DNA of 64,000 nt from Holdemania massiliensis AP2. GTDB lineage: Bacteria > Bacillota_I > Bacilli_A > Erysipelotrichales > Erysipelotrichaceae. A program made the position numbers and the translations under genes. The stretch covers positions 25,639 through 89,638 of the forward strand of contig NZ_HE998569.1 of assembly GCF_000327285.1 (NCBI RefSeq), read 5' to 3'. Below, piece after piece: positions 25,273-35,254 of this stretch (position 1 is its first letter; every line of letters begins with the position of its first letter). The notes beneath the pieces were generated by a model that had not been told where the DNA came from, made no database searches, and saw only the letters and a program-made list of their open reading frames with translations.

Positions 25273-26820
25273 ATGCGTAAACGGACAGCAGCGTGGCTGA
25301 CTCTGGCAGCCGCGGTTGTAGTCAGTACGGCAGCTCAGCTGACTTTTGGAAAAATCCAGACGCGGGTTCATCAGCACCGGGAAGCAAGTCTGGCTTACGA
25401 TCCGGAAACAGCACTGGACTGTGTTCAGGAAACGGAAACTTCAAAATATCAATATGACGAGAACGCCGTGGATATTGAAAAGCTGAGTGCCCATCTGCCG
25501 CTGGTTGTCATTGAAACGGATGAAGAAATACCAGGTGTTCCTTATTATACAGATGATCAGTCCCATCGTCAGATGACGCTGACTTCCGCCGGAGAAGAAT
25601 TTCTGATCGGCAACATGAAAATCATCAATCAGGATGACAAGCTGAATTCACCGCAGGATACGCCGTCCTTAAAGACCCAGATTCGGATCCGTGTGCGGGG
25701 TAATACTTCACGCTGGTTTGACAAGCAATCCTTTGCGATTAAAACGATTCATCATAATGGCGAGAATAAAAAGGTTTCCATCATGGGGATGGAAGCCAAT
25801 CATGACTGGGCGCTGCACGGTCCTTTTCTTGATAAAACCCTGATGCGGAATTATGTAGCGATGAATTTGGCGGGCGAGCTGATGGACTATGCTCCTGACG
25901 TGCGGTTTTGCGAAGTAATTGTCAATCAAGAATATCGCGGTGTGTATGTGATGATGGAAACGGTCAGCTGCGGCAAGGGCCGGATAGAAATTGAAGAACC
26001 GAATAAAACCCGGAATGTTACCGGCTATCTTGTCGAACTGGACAATGACACGCAGCCGGACCCGCTGACGCAGATGAACAATTTTACAAAATACACGCAG
26101 ATACTGCGGAAAGACGCTCTCTTTGATATTCGCTATCCGCGCAAGGAATCGCTGACAGCACCGCTGAAGGATTATATAGAACGGGATCTCAGCCGGTTTG
26201 AAAAGGCCCTGTATTCTTTTGATTATGATACGCAGCGCTATGGATTTACGAATTTCATCGATGTCGATGAGTTTGTCGATTACTTTATTTTGATGGAGGT
26301 CTTTGTGCAGCATGATACCGGCAATCTGTCGACGTTCTTTTACAAAGACGTCAATGGAAAATTCAAGCCTGTTGTCTGGGATTTCAATAACAGTCTGGGC
26401 AATGTTTCCGACAGCTCTGATGATGACTATCGAATCCGGCAATTTGTTTCAGTGCAGGCTCCCTGGTTTACCATGCTGATTAAGGATGAAGGATTCATCA
26501 ATCAGGTGATTCATCGGTATCGTGAGCTGCGTCAGGGAATTTTGAGCGATACGCAGGTCAGCGACTACATTCAGTCGGTTGTCGATTATCTGGGGCCGGC
26601 TGTCGATCGGAATTTTGCCGTCTGGGGATACAGCTTTGATCCGGAAAATCTGGATAAACGCAACAAGCTGTCACCGGAAGAAAAAAATCCCCGTTCCTAT
26701 GAAGAAGCAGTGCGGCAGTTCCATGATGCTTATCTGGAGCGTCTGGCCTGGCTTGACGAAAATATTGACGTGCTGAAGCAATATTGTCATGAATCCGCTG
26801 TTAAAAAGTACAATCATTAA
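25273..26820 (+). CDS. CotH-family protein kinase-like, secreted
   Basis: 515 residues. A signal/anchor (about 7-22) leads into a CotH kinase domain: RIRVRGNTSRWFDKQSFAIK, HDWALHGPFLDKTLMRNY, YRGVYVMMETV and the metal-binding VVWDFNNSLGN (pieces around residues 137-375). CotH proteins are atypical kinases that phosphorylate secreted or spore-coat proteins. Placed in a polymer operon, it may modify a surface protein or polysaccharide rather than the coat. Start ATG 25273. Confidence 0.83.
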   Translation: MRKRTAAWLTLAAAVVVSTAAQLTFGKIQTRVHQHREASLAYDPETALDCVQETETSKYQYDENAVDIEKLSAHLPLVVIETDEEIPGVPYYTDDQSHRQMTLTSAGEEFLIGNMKIINQDDKLNSPQDTPSLKTQIRIRVRGNTSRWFDKQSFAIKTIHHNGENKKVSIMGMEANHDWALHGPFLDKTLMRNYVAMNLAGELMDYAPDVRFCEVIVNQEYRGVYVMMETVSCGKGRIEIEEPNKTRNVTGYLVELDNDTQPDPLTQMNNFTKYTQILRKDALFDIRYPRKESLTAPLKDYIERDLSRFEKALYSFDYDTQRYGFTNFIDVDEFVDYFILMEVFVQHDTGNLSTFFYKDVNGKFKPVVWDFNNSLGNVSDSSDDDYRIRQFVSVQAPWFTMLIKDEGFINQVIHRYRELRQGILSDTQVSDYIQSVVDYLGPAVDRNFAVWGYSFDPENLDKRNKLSPEEKNPRSYEEAVRQFHDAYLERLAWLDENIDVLKQYCHESAVKKYNH

Positions 26821-26841
26821 GCCGGAAGGAGGAGGGAACTC

Positions 26842-29022
26842 ATGAAAAAATTTATTATCGTCTGTACGGCTGTCGTGATGTTCGCTGCCGGCTGGCTGTT
26901 TTTGGCTTCCCGCATCGGCATGAACTTTCAGTGGGAAAGTCTGCAGAAAACATCGGTGGAAACGTTTACGGCCGTAGACGGCAAAACGATCCTGGTGGAT
27001 CAGGGGCAGGGGATGGAGCCGTTTGAGATTCGCGGCGTGAATCTCGGCAGCGGTATTCCAGGCCATTTCGCGACGGATTATGCGATTGATAAGGAAACCT
27101 ATCTGCAGTGGTTTGATCAAATTCAGGCCATGGGGGCAAACTGCATCCGTGTTTATACCTTGCTTCAGGATGACTTCTACAATGCGTTTTGGGAATACAA
27201 CAAAGATCGTGAACAACCTCTATATTTGATTCATGGCCTATGGGTGAATGATTATACGCTGTTTTCCCATCGGGATGCTTATGACCCCGACTTTATGAAT
27301 ACGATGATTCAGGACAGCCGGACGCTGGTAGACATCATTCATGGGAATAAACGCTTTTCCTTAGGCGAAGGTTTGGGCAGCGGTTCGTACAATCACGATA
27401 TATCGCCTTGGGTTTTAGGTTATATCCTGGGTGTGGAGTGGGAAGATACCACCGTAGCCTATACTGATCATATGCAGGATCACAAAAAACAATATCATGG
27501 AAAGTACATGACCACCACGGAAGAGGCTTCGCCGTTTGAGGCGATGCTGGCGCAGGTTGGGGATAAAATTATAGAATATGAAACTCAGACGTATAAATCA
27601 CAGCGGCTGATCTCCTTTGCCAACTGGCCGACCACCGATCCGCTGGAATGGGATTCGCTGGTGGAATATTATTTCCGCAAATTTGAGCAGGTGAATGTTG
27701 AGCATATCCAGACGACAGAACGATTTCTGTCCGGACAATTTGCATCATACCATGTTTATCCCTATTACCCGGATTATTATGGTTTTATGGATGTCATGGG
27801 AATCGAAGTTGAAAACAAGCGGCAGTTTACAAACAGCGAAGGGGTCTTCAATTCTTACAGAGCTTATCTGACCACCTTGAATCAATATCATACGATGCCC
27901 GTGGTGATTGCGGAATTCGGAGTGCCGACGTCCCGCGGCCGGGCGCAGAGCGACCGCAATACGAACCGGGCTCAGGGCGGGATGTCAGAAGCAGATCAGG
28001 CCGACGCGCTAAAGACCTGTTATGAAGATATCATGGCGGCCGAGTGTGCGGGATCGATTGTTTTTACATGGCAGGACGAATGGTTTAAACGGACATGGAA
28101 CACGATGGCCTACACCGACCTGAATAAAACTCCCTACTGGAGTGATTATCAGACCAATGAACAATTCTTCGGTCTGCTGACTTTTGATCCGGGCAAGGAA
28201 AAAAGTGTTTGCTATGTCGATGGGGATGTTAATGAATGGACGGAAGCGGATCAAGTGCAGCAGACGGCAACCCCGTTTGGACAGCTGTCGCTCAGCTATC
28301 GGTATGATGAAAAGTTTTTCTATCTCTATATCAATAAAGAAAATTATAATCCTGAGGTTGACAAGCTCTGGATTCCAATCGATACGACGCCGAAAACAGG
28401 CAGTACCCGCTGTGACGGGATTGCCCGGTCGTTTGAGCGGTCGGCGGATTTCGTGTTGATTTTAGACGGAACCGAGAATAGCAGGCTGATCGTGCAGAAA
28501 CGCTATGAAGCACTGCGGGCGATGTATTCGCATCGGGTTTATTTTGAAGACGCCTATTTGAATGAACCGGCAAAGGACACTTCCGAATTTGTCGATATTC
28601 GGCTCATGCTTCAGATTCCGGATGATCCGCATGAGGAGCTGGCCAATACCAAAACGGATATCGCTCAGACGTATGATACCGGACATCTTCGCTATGGCAA
28701 TGCCAATCCGGACAGTCCGGATTTCGATTCCTTGGCCGACTTTATGATTGACGGGGATCACATTGAAATCCGACTGCCGTGGTCGCTGCTGAACTTTCTG
28801 AATCCTTCAGAGATGATGATACATGATGATTATTATGAACATTATGGAATTGAAGGTTTAAAAATTGATGAGATTTATGCCGGAGTCGGATTGGCCGCTG
28901 ACGGCACAACGCCGATTCCCATGACCGCGATGCCGCTGCAGGGCTGGGGCCGTTATCCTACTTCACATCCGCGTCTGAAGCAGGGGTATTACGCCCTGCA
29001 GGATATCTGGGCGGGAAAGTGA
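26842..29022 (+). CDS. Surface glycosidase-like TIM-barrel protein with CBM-like C-terminus
   Basis: 726 residues. An N-terminal TM anchor (about 4-22) precedes a (beta/alpha)8 domain (about 50-430) with IRGVNLGSGIPG, ANCIRVYTLLQD, WVLGYILGVEWED and VVIAEFGVPTSRG. The late Glu lies where the nucleophile of clan GH-A enzymes sits. From about 450 there is a beta-rich part starting DGDVNEWTEADQ, like CBM9/DOMON-type carbohydrate-binding domains. It probably trims or remodels the polymer made by the operon. No exact GH family can be named. Confidence 0.72.
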   Translation: MKKFIIVCTAVVMFAAGWLFLASRIGMNFQWESLQKTSVETFTAVDGKTILVDQGQGMEPFEIRGVNLGSGIPGHFATDYAIDKETYLQWFDQIQAMGANCIRVYTLLQDDFYNAFWEYNKDREQPLYLIHGLWVNDYTLFSHRDAYDPDFMNTMIQDSRTLVDIIHGNKRFSLGEGLGSGSYNHDISPWVLGYILGVEWEDTTVAYTDHMQDHKKQYHGKYMTTTEEASPFEAMLAQVGDKIIEYETQTYKSQRLISFANWPTTDPLEWDSLVEYYFRKFEQVNVEHIQTTERFLSGQFASYHVYPYYPDYYGFMDVMGIEVENKRQFTNSEGVFNSYRAYLTTLNQYHTMPVVIAEFGVPTSRGRAQSDRNTNRAQGGMSEADQADALKTCYEDIMAAECAGSIVFTWQDEWFKRTWNTMAYTDLNKTPYWSDYQTNEQFFGLLTFDPGKEKSVCYVDGDVNEWTEADQVQQTATPFGQLSLSYRYDEKFFYLYINKENYNPEVDKLWIPIDTTPKTGSTRCDGIARSFERSADFVLILDGTENSRLIVQKRYEALRAMYSHRVYFEDAYLNEPAKDTSEFVDIRLMLQIPDDPHEELANTKTDIAQTYDTGHLRYGNANPDSPDFDSLADFMIDGDHIEIRLPWSLLNFLNPSEMMIHDDYYEHYGIEGLKIDEIYAGVGLAADGTTPIPMTAMPLQGWGRYPTSHPRLKQGYYALQDIWAGK

Positions 29023-29032
29023 GGCGGTACGG

Positions 29033-30277
29033 ATGATCATTCGAATCGATTATTTGATTTATGTCTATATGACGCTGTGTCTGTGCATGCTGGGCTACAA
29101 TCTGTTTTATCTGGGAAAAAACAAATGGATGCAGAAACGGACGGAGAAGCAGATCCAGGATCAGACGCGCCGATTAAAGACTTTTCTGTTATTTCCTGAA
29201 CGTTCTTCCGCCAAGGCGGATGATGAAATTAAGAAAAAGCTGACGCATACGCACCAGCTGGTCGTGCTGGAAGGCACCCTTGAAGCGCTCAATCAGAATC
29301 CGCTGACCACAAAACAGCTGCAGGAATGGCTGCCGACGCTGAAGCCGGCATTTATAAAACTGATTGATGTTTATATGAAAAAAAGCGTAATGGAACGTTC
29401 GTATTTTGCTTATCTTGTCATGCGTTTTGGATTATGCGGCGAGGGTGCGAATGATCCGCTGTCCACGGCGATGATTCAGCTGACCGCCTTGTCTTCGATC
29501 TATTGCCGGGAGAACGCCTTGATGGCTTTGTATGCCCATGGCAGTGTTGATCATATCGTCAAAGCTTATCGTTTAATGGCCCGACATGAAATTGAACACA
29601 GCCGCAAGCTGGTGAGCGACGGACTGTTGGAATTTCATGGAGATCGACAACAGCTTGCCCATGCTTTATGGGAGAACTGGATGGAGTTTACACCGCATTA
29701 TCAAGTGGCCTTCATTGATTTTATCCGCATGATTTCCGGCAACTTCCGGGAAGTGCTTATGCCGCTTCTGACCCAGCCGGAAACGGATCGGGAAGTCAAG
29801 TTTGCCGTGATGCGGTATTTTCGCAAGTACCCTTACGCCCCGGCCGGGGTAATTCTTCGCCAGACCGTCAGCGATTGGGAAAAACAGGATTGGGAATATG
29901 CGGCTATCGCCGCCGCTTCTCTGGAGAGCTACCCGGGGAAAGATACGCTGAAAGTTCTGCTGATCGGAGTCCAAAGTGATAACTGGTATGTGCGGGACAA
30001 TGCTTCAGATTCCTTGCTTCAGCTGGCCGAACCTCAGGTTATTTTGGAAATTATTCATCAGCTGAAGGATTCTTATGGACGCCAGATGCTTCGCTATAAG
30101 GCTGTGAGTTCCGGAATTTTACGGGCGCGGGACAATGCGGAAGAATTGGAAGTCGCCGTTGGGAATAAGCCTGACCGGCTGGGAATGAAAGCGCAGGATG
30201 AGATTGCGGATTCGTTCATTTTCTCAGATTCATCCGCGGAAGAACTGCCGCCGCTGCAGAAATGGGGGGCTGAGTGA
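29033..30277 (+). CDS. Membrane-anchored HEAT-repeat protein
   Basis: 414 residues. One N-terminal TM helix (about 5-24) and then only helices, with HEAT-like repeats visible after about 240 (PEVREVKFAVMRYFRKYP-type helices; ASDSLLQLA). Such repeats make protein-protein scaffolds. Lying between the glycosidase-like protein and the synthase, it may organise the membrane complex, in the way helical scaffold subunits do in other synthase-dependent systems. Its stop overlaps the next start by one base. Confidence 0.65.
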   Translation: MIIRIDYLIYVYMTLCLCMLGYNLFYLGKNKWMQKRTEKQIQDQTRRLKTFLLFPERSSAKADDEIKKKLTHTHQLVVLEGTLEALNQNPLTTKQLQEWLPTLKPAFIKLIDVYMKKSVMERSYFAYLVMRFGLCGEGANDPLSTAMIQLTALSSIYCRENALMALYAHGSVDHIVKAYRLMARHEIEHSRKLVSDGLLEFHGDRQQLAHALWENWMEFTPHYQVAFIDFIRMISGNFREVLMPLLTQPETDREVKFAVMRYFRKYPYAPAGVILRQTVSDWEKQDWEYAAIAAASLESYPGKDTLKVLLIGVQSDNWYVRDNASDSLLQLAEPQVILEIIHQLKDSYGRQMLRYKAVSSGILRARDNAEELEVAVGNKPDRLGMKAQDEIADSFIFSDSSAEELPPLQKWGAE

Positions 30278-31701
30278 TGGTAGAGGCTGTTAAACTTTTT
30301 CTGTTCTGCGTCGATGTTTTTTTCGTCGCCTATTTATTTGGTTACAGTACATTTCTGTTTCTGTCCGTGATTGTGGGCTCCGTGGATTTGTATCAGAAAC
30401 GCCGTGATGATGAGCTGAAAAATAATTTGAAGCGCAAATTCTTTATTCCCATCAGTATTTTAGTGCCTGCGCATAATGAGGAAACAACGATTGTGGATAC
30501 GGTTTGTACCTTGTTAAGACAGGACTATCCTTTATTTGAAATTATCGTGATCGACGATGGCTCTGAGGATGAAACGGCGCAGCGCATGATTGACTATTTT
30601 CAAATGCAGAAGATTGAACGGCCGATTCGCCGTCAGCTGCGCTGCAAAGCGGAAAAAGCGATCTATGAAACAAAATCCAACAAGATTCAGCTGACCTTGA
30701 TCCTGAAAGAGAACGGCGGCAAGGGCGATACGCTGAATATGGGGATTAACGCTTCCCGTTTTCCTTATTTCATCTGCATGGACGCCGATTCTATGCTGCA
30801 GAAAGATTCCCTGTTTGAAATTGCCAAACCGGTGCTGGAAAATGATAAGGTTGTGGCCTGCGGCGGTCAGGTCCGCATTTCCAACGGCATTGAAATGGTC
30901 GACGGCGAGGTCACAAAGTATTCGCTGCCGAAGCAAATGATTGTCGCGATGCAGGTTTTGGAATATGACCGTTCCTTTCTGGCCTCCCGGATTTTCATGG
31001 ATCATTTCAATGGGAATTTGATTATTTCCGGCGCGTTTGGCCTGTTTCAGAAAAAGATGGTGATTCTGGCCGGCGGCTATGATCCTTCAACAATGGGGGA
31101 AGATATGGAGCTGGTGGTGAAGCTGCATGTTTTCTGCCGCGCCAACCATCTGGATTACAGCATTCGTTATGCGCCGGATGCCATCTGTTGGTCGCAGGGA
31201 CCGGGAAATCTGCTCGATCTGATGAAGCAGCGCCGCCGCTGGCATATCGGTTTGTTTGAAAGTCTTACGCATTACCGCTATGCGATCGGGAAGAAAGAAT
31301 ACGGATTGATGGGAACCATTTCATTCCTGTACTTCTGGCTGTATGAACTGATGTCGCCGTATATTGAAGTATTTGGTCTGTTTACGATTGTATTGTCGTA
31401 TTTCTTCAATCTGATCAATGTTCCGTTTATGTTTTTATTCTTTGCGGTGTATGCCGGATTTGGCTGTCTTCTGACCGTCATCGCGTTTTTCACGCAGATT
31501 CATACCCGGCATATTCGTTTAACTTGGCTTGATGTTCTCCGCACAATTCTGTTAAGTGGTTTTGAGCTGGTCGGACTGCGGTTTATTTTAATGCTTGTAC
31601 GAATGAATGCTTTAATCGGTTATCGCCGAAAGAAAAATGTTTGGGGTGATCTGCAGCGCTATACCCATAATCGCAAGGAAACTCGGGAAAGAGAGGCATG
31701 A
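30277..31701 (+). CDS. Processive family 2 glycosyltransferase (polysaccharide synthase)
   Basis: 474 residues from ATG 30277 (TGATG overlap). TM helices flank a cytosolic GT-A domain carrying the processive-synthase residues in order: ISILVPAHNEE, VIDDGSEDET (first Asp), GKGDTLNMG, ICMDADSM (DxD), MGEDMELVVK and QRRRWHIGLFES (QxxRW). Three more TM helices follow (about 345-460). This is the layout of PgaC/IcaA, hyaluronan and cellulose synthases, which build and export a beta-linked glycan. No PilZ domain is present. It is the polymer-making core of the operon; the sugar is unknown. Confidence 0.88.
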   Translation: MVEAVKLFLFCVDVFFVAYLFGYSTFLFLSVIVGSVDLYQKRRDDELKNNLKRKFFIPISILVPAHNEETTIVDTVCTLLRQDYPLFEIIVIDDGSEDETAQRMIDYFQMQKIERPIRRQLRCKAEKAIYETKSNKIQLTLILKENGGKGDTLNMGINASRFPYFICMDADSMLQKDSLFEIAKPVLENDKVVACGGQVRISNGIEMVDGEVTKYSLPKQMIVAMQVLEYDRSFLASRIFMDHFNGNLIISGAFGLFQKKMVILAGGYDPSTMGEDMELVVKLHVFCRANHLDYSIRYAPDAICWSQGPGNLLDLMKQRRRWHIGLFESLTHYRYAIGKKEYGLMGTISFLYFWLYELMSPYIEVFGLFTIVLSYFFNLINVPFMFLFFAVYAGFGCLLTVIAFFTQIHTRHIRLTWLDVLRTILLSGFELVGLRFILMLVRMNALIGYRRKKNVWGDLQRYTHNRKETREREA

Positions 31702-31703
31702 GG

Positions 31704-33569
31704 ATGAAGAACACAGATCAACAGGAACGCCGTAAGTTAATTCTGGGCACGCTGCTCAGCCTGATTTTGATTGCGTTTGTTCTGTTCTTTGCGGTAGCCA
31801 ACAGGCAAAGCTATACGAGTAAAGAACGAAACGGAACGCTGAAAACCATGGCTGAGGAAAGGACGGTCACCTTGGTGGAAAGCGGCCGGACAGTCTGGCG
31901 GTATTGGGATGCCGGTGAAACGCCGGCAGGGACTGATCTGCGGCAGTGGACTCTGCCGGATTATGATGATTCAGATTGGAAATCAGGGACAGGGACGTTC
32001 GGATCCGAATACGGCAGATTGGAAAAAATGGTCAACCGGAAAGCCCCTCGGAATCTGCTGAATTATTATCTTCCGGACCAGAAGGCAATTCCGGCCTATT
32101 ATTTCCGCACGGAATTTGATGTCGGCGATCTCGGCAACGTTCAATGTTTAACTGGTAAAATTCATTACGATGACGCAGTTTTGATGTATCTTAACGGTGA
32201 GCTAATCTATGCCTCCAACGTTTGTGACGGCGGATATTCGCCGGAGAATCCATATGGATCCGCTGCCCGTGTCAATGAAGTAGAAAGCGATTCGTTTGTC
32301 ATCAACAATCTTCATGCCTTAAAGCCGGGCCGCAATGTTCTGGCAATCGAGCTGCATCAGCGGGATGAATCCAGTTCAGATATCTATTTTGACTTGGAAA
32401 CTTTAGAAACTTCCAGTGAATCATCACGGACGCAGCCGCTGGATCTGACCGGTCTGATTCTGGAGCAGGGCAGTGAATCCGGGCAGGTAATCGTCAACTG
32501 GCTGACGGATAAAAAAGGAACCTATGAATTAATCTGGGCTTCGGGTGATGATCAGCGTGCTTTGCTTTCCCCATTAGGACGAAAATTAATGGGGGGACAG
32601 AAGACGGGAATTGGCGGGACATTTAGTTATCATGGACAGCTAAGTGATCTGCCAGAGGGTCAGTCATTTGTCTATCAGATTGTTGATTTGCAGCATGATC
32701 TGCGCTCGGAAGCTGTTTCCTTTTCAATTCAGCCTGAACAGCCGGTGACTTTCGGATTTGTCGGTGATGTCCAGATTCGGACGGAACATCTAGAGGAAAA
32801 TCAAGCGGACTGGCAGAAAGCCGTGGATACGTTAATCCAGCTGCGCCCGGATGTGAGTTTCATCCTGACCGCCGGCGATCAGGTCAACAGCAGCAATGAT
32901 GAAAAAGCGCTGAAGGAATATCAGGCTTTTCGCAGCCCGGCCGCGTTAAAGCAGATTCCAATGGCCATCAATATCGGCAATCATGAGGGCAATGAGAAAC
33001 TGCTTGCCAGTCAGTTTCAACGTCTGGATAAAGGAGCGGATTATTATTATGAATACGGCGATATGCTGTTTTATGCGCTGAACTGTATGGATGAGGATAC
33101 ACAAGCCCATCTGGATAAGCTCAGCCAGGTGATCGCCCGCACTCAGCCGCGCTGGATCATTGTCACGATGCATTATTCACTGTTCGGCAGAAAAGATCGT
33201 TCTGAGGATGAAAAAGTCATAGCTGCCCGCAAAGCCTACGCCGAGGCTTTCTCTGATCTCAATGTTGATGTTGTCCTGTCGGGTCACGATCATGTTTACT
33301 GCCGCTCATGGCTGATGAAAGGGGCTGAAGCGACAGATCGGGCAGAAGGGCTGAAACGCCGGGGGGAAACGCTGTATGTTTCCGGAGGGACGCCGTCCGG
33401 CAGTAAATATTATGAAATTCAGGATGAAGCCCCGGAGTGGATTGCTTACAGTATTCCTGAGCAGCAGGCAACGGTATCGCTGATTACGATTTCTAAAAAT
33501 CAGCTGATTTTGGAAACGTATTCGCAAGCGACTCAGGAGCTGATTGACCGCTGTGAAATTCGGAAATAG
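31704..33569 (+). CDS. Surface metallophosphatase (purple-acid-phosphatase-like) with beta-sandwich domain
   Basis: 621 residues from ATG 31704, which suits the GAGAGG site better than the overlapping ATG at 31698. A TM anchor (about 12-32) is followed by a galactose-binding-like domain (WTLPDYDDSDW) and an FN3-like segment. The C-terminal half is a metallophosphoesterase: FGFVGDVQIR, LTAGDQVNS, NIGNHEGN, VTMHYSLFG and LSGHDHVY. It is last in the operon and faces outside, so it could remove phosphate added to the polymer or its carrier. A CotH kinase and a phosphatase in one operon suggest a phosphorylation cycle. Confidence 0.8.
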   Translation: MKNTDQQERRKLILGTLLSLILIAFVLFFAVANRQSYTSKERNGTLKTMAEERTVTLVESGRTVWRYWDAGETPAGTDLRQWTLPDYDDSDWKSGTGTFGSEYGRLEKMVNRKAPRNLLNYYLPDQKAIPAYYFRTEFDVGDLGNVQCLTGKIHYDDAVLMYLNGELIYASNVCDGGYSPENPYGSAARVNEVESDSFVINNLHALKPGRNVLAIELHQRDESSSDIYFDLETLETSSESSRTQPLDLTGLILEQGSESGQVIVNWLTDKKGTYELIWASGDDQRALLSPLGRKLMGGQKTGIGGTFSYHGQLSDLPEGQSFVYQIVDLQHDLRSEAVSFSIQPEQPVTFGFVGDVQIRTEHLEENQADWQKAVDTLIQLRPDVSFILTAGDQVNSSNDEKALKEYQAFRSPAALKQIPMAINIGNHEGNEKLLASQFQRLDKGADYYYEYGDMLFYALNCMDEDTQAHLDKLSQVIARTQPRWIIVTMHYSLFGRKDRSEDEKVIAARKAYAEAFSDLNVDVVLSGHDHVYCRSWLMKGAEATDRAEGLKRRGETLYVSGGTPSGSKYYEIQDEAPEWIAYSIPEQQATVSLITISKNQLILETYSQATQELIDRCEIRK

Positions 33570-33662
33570 CCATAAAAAGAATCTTGAATGAGTCCAAAGC
33601 TGCGCTGCGCTGCGCTCCAAGAGAAACCAGAATTATTATTTTGAACACTGTTTAAGCCAAAA

Positions 33663-33695
33663 GAAAACCCGCCTGATGAAGCGGGTTTTCTTGTA
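33663..33695 (+). terminator. Terminator of the surface-polymer operon
   Basis: Perfect 10-bp stem GAAAACCCGC (33663-33672) and GCGGGTTTTC (33681-33690) with a T-rich tail. A short CTGCG tandem stretch lies at 33600-33616. Nothing else is seen up to the next promoter. Confidence 0.8.
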
Positions 33696-33907
33696 GAGTC
33701 ATAAGGCAAAGCGGTCAGGCGACAATCAGAATTTTGGTGAAGTTACAGATAGCCGCTAAGCTTAAAAATCAAGATTAAGATTTGCGTTGACGTCAGCTTC
33801 TTCTTTTTAATCAGCCATAATAAAGCCGAAACCAAACTGACCAGCTTTGTCTGCTGAAATAGAAACGATTATGAACAGAAATCTGAATTCAGGATCAAAA
33901 GGGTCGT

Positions 33908-33936
33908 TTGACATTTCCGAACGTTGATATTAGAAT
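33908..33936 (+). promoter_or_regulatory. Promoter of the DUF1801 gene
   Basis: TTGACA (33908-33913), 17-bp spacer, TAGAAT (33931-33936), about 75 bp before the start codon. Confidence 0.65.
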
Positions 33937-34012
33937 GGAGAAAACAAAGTCAGGCTGGGCTGCTTTTAGCCACAAAGGCGAATTTCATAATCGAAAGTTG
34001 AGGAGAAAATAA

Positions 34013-34411
34013 ATGATGTGGATCTGTCCCCAATGCCAAAGAGCGTTTAAACGAACAAATCAGGGACATTATTGCGGAAAAGCACCTGAAACTGTATTAG
34101 AATATATCAATTCGCAGCCCCTGGAAACTCATTCTCATTTAATAAATATGATGATTACGCTGCAGAATAGTGTTCCATGCATTCAGGAGCGGATCTTATG
34201 GAGTATGCCGTATTATGAAAAAGAAGGGAAATCCATCTCGTTTTCAGCTTGTAAAAAACATATTAGTTTTTATGTCGGCCTTGAAGCGATAGAAACCTTT
34301 GCCTCCGAGTTAAATGAATTTGTAATTAAGAAAAATGCAATCTATTTTCCTTATGATAAAGCATTGCCGACTCAATTGATTTCAGAGATCGCAAAATGGT
34401 GTCTAAGCTGA
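34013..34411 (+). CDS. DUF1801-type protein with N-terminal zinc-finger motif
   Basis: 132 residues from ATG 34013 (GAGGAG upstream). The first 21 residues hold CPQC...HYC, a probable zinc site. The rest matches the YdhG/DUF1801 fold (ERILWSMPYYEKEGKSISF, HISFYVGLEA, IYFPYDKALP). Function unknown; proteins of this kind are small stress-associated cytosolic proteins. The gene is AT-rich compared with the operon before it. Confidence 0.7.
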   Translation: MMWICPQCQRAFKRTNQGHYCGKAPETVLEYINSQPLETHSHLINMMITLQNSVPCIQERILWSMPYYEKEGKSISFSACKKHISFYVGLEAIETFASELNEFVIKKNAIYFPYDKALPTQLISEIAKWCLS

Positions 34412-34499
34412 TTTGACAGCTTTTGGTTTATCGGACTTGGACACTTTATGAAATCAGAAGTTGTCGAGTATAAATCCATATTGATAGGAGATGATTGTA

Positions 34500-34934
34500 A
34501 TGGAAACTATTTGCGGAATTGATTGCAGAAAGTGCGATTTTAAAGATCATTGTAACGGCTGTGCGGAAACAAACGGACATCCATTCGGCGGAGAATGTGT
34601 TGCAGCCGAGTGCTATAAAGCAGGTGGCGAAAAGTATTTTTCACGATACAAACGACAGTTGATAGATGAAGTTAATTCTCTAAACATAGCCGATATGCCG
34701 TTTGTGACAACGCTTTGTCAATTAAGCGGCGCATATGTTAATTTGGAATACACCTTTCCGAATGGAAAGAAAGTCAAGCTGCTTGACGACACAAAAATAT
34801 ATCTTGGCTGTCAAGTAGAAAAATCAAATAGTGACAGATGCTATGGGCTTGTTGCGGACAATGATTACCTACTTATATGCGAGTATGGGTGTAATGGAGC
34901 AGAACCTGAAATCGTGATTTACAAAAGAAGATAA
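34500..34934 (+). CDS. DUF3795-type cysteine-rich protein
   Basis: 144 residues from ATG 34500; the earlier in-frame ATG 34491 abuts the AGGAG site and is too close. The N-terminus is a Cys-rich zinc-binding motif (CGIDCRKCDFKDHCNGC, then GGECVAAECYK), as in DUF3795-like proteins. Function not known. AT-rich, like its neighbours. Confidence 0.65.
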   Translation: METICGIDCRKCDFKDHCNGCAETNGHPFGGECVAAECYKAGGEKYFSRYKRQLIDEVNSLNIADMPFVTTLCQLSGAYVNLEYTFPNGKKVKLLDDTKIYLGCQVEKSNSDRCYGLVADNDYLLICEYGCNGAEPEIVIYKRR

Positions 34935-35001
34935 ACAACTCCCAGTTTATGAGATTGGGGCAGAGAGTAATAAAAATCGAAATTTGATTGAGGTGATGAC
35001 T

Positions 35002-35199
35002 ATGGATTATATATGAATTGTCGTTTTAATTATTCTTGGGTTAGCTATGTTATTGAAACCTGAAATTTTATGTAAAATCGAAAATATTTTTACTGTTAAA
35101 AACGGAGAACCAACGGATTTATATTTAACTTTAATGAGACTTGGAGGAATCTTTTTTATTGGAGCGGGTATCGTTGTCTTTGTTGTCAGTTTTATATAA
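35002..35199 (+). pseudogene. DUF6199-like small membrane protein with in-frame stop
   Basis: Reading from ATG 35002 gives MDYI, then TGA at 35014-35016, then an open frame to TAA 35197: IVVLIILGLAMLLKPEIL, then KNGEPTDLYLTLMRLGG, then a second TM helix. This resembles the two-TM DUF6199 family. TGA probably replaces a TGG Trp codon. The ribosome site (GAGGTGATG) is intact. A shorter product from a later ATG (35047) would lose the first helix. Confidence 0.6.
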
Positions 35200-35254
35200 A
35201 TTTAAAAAATCCAGTTTGACAAACTGGAAAATTAGAATTTACGGAGGTACGACT

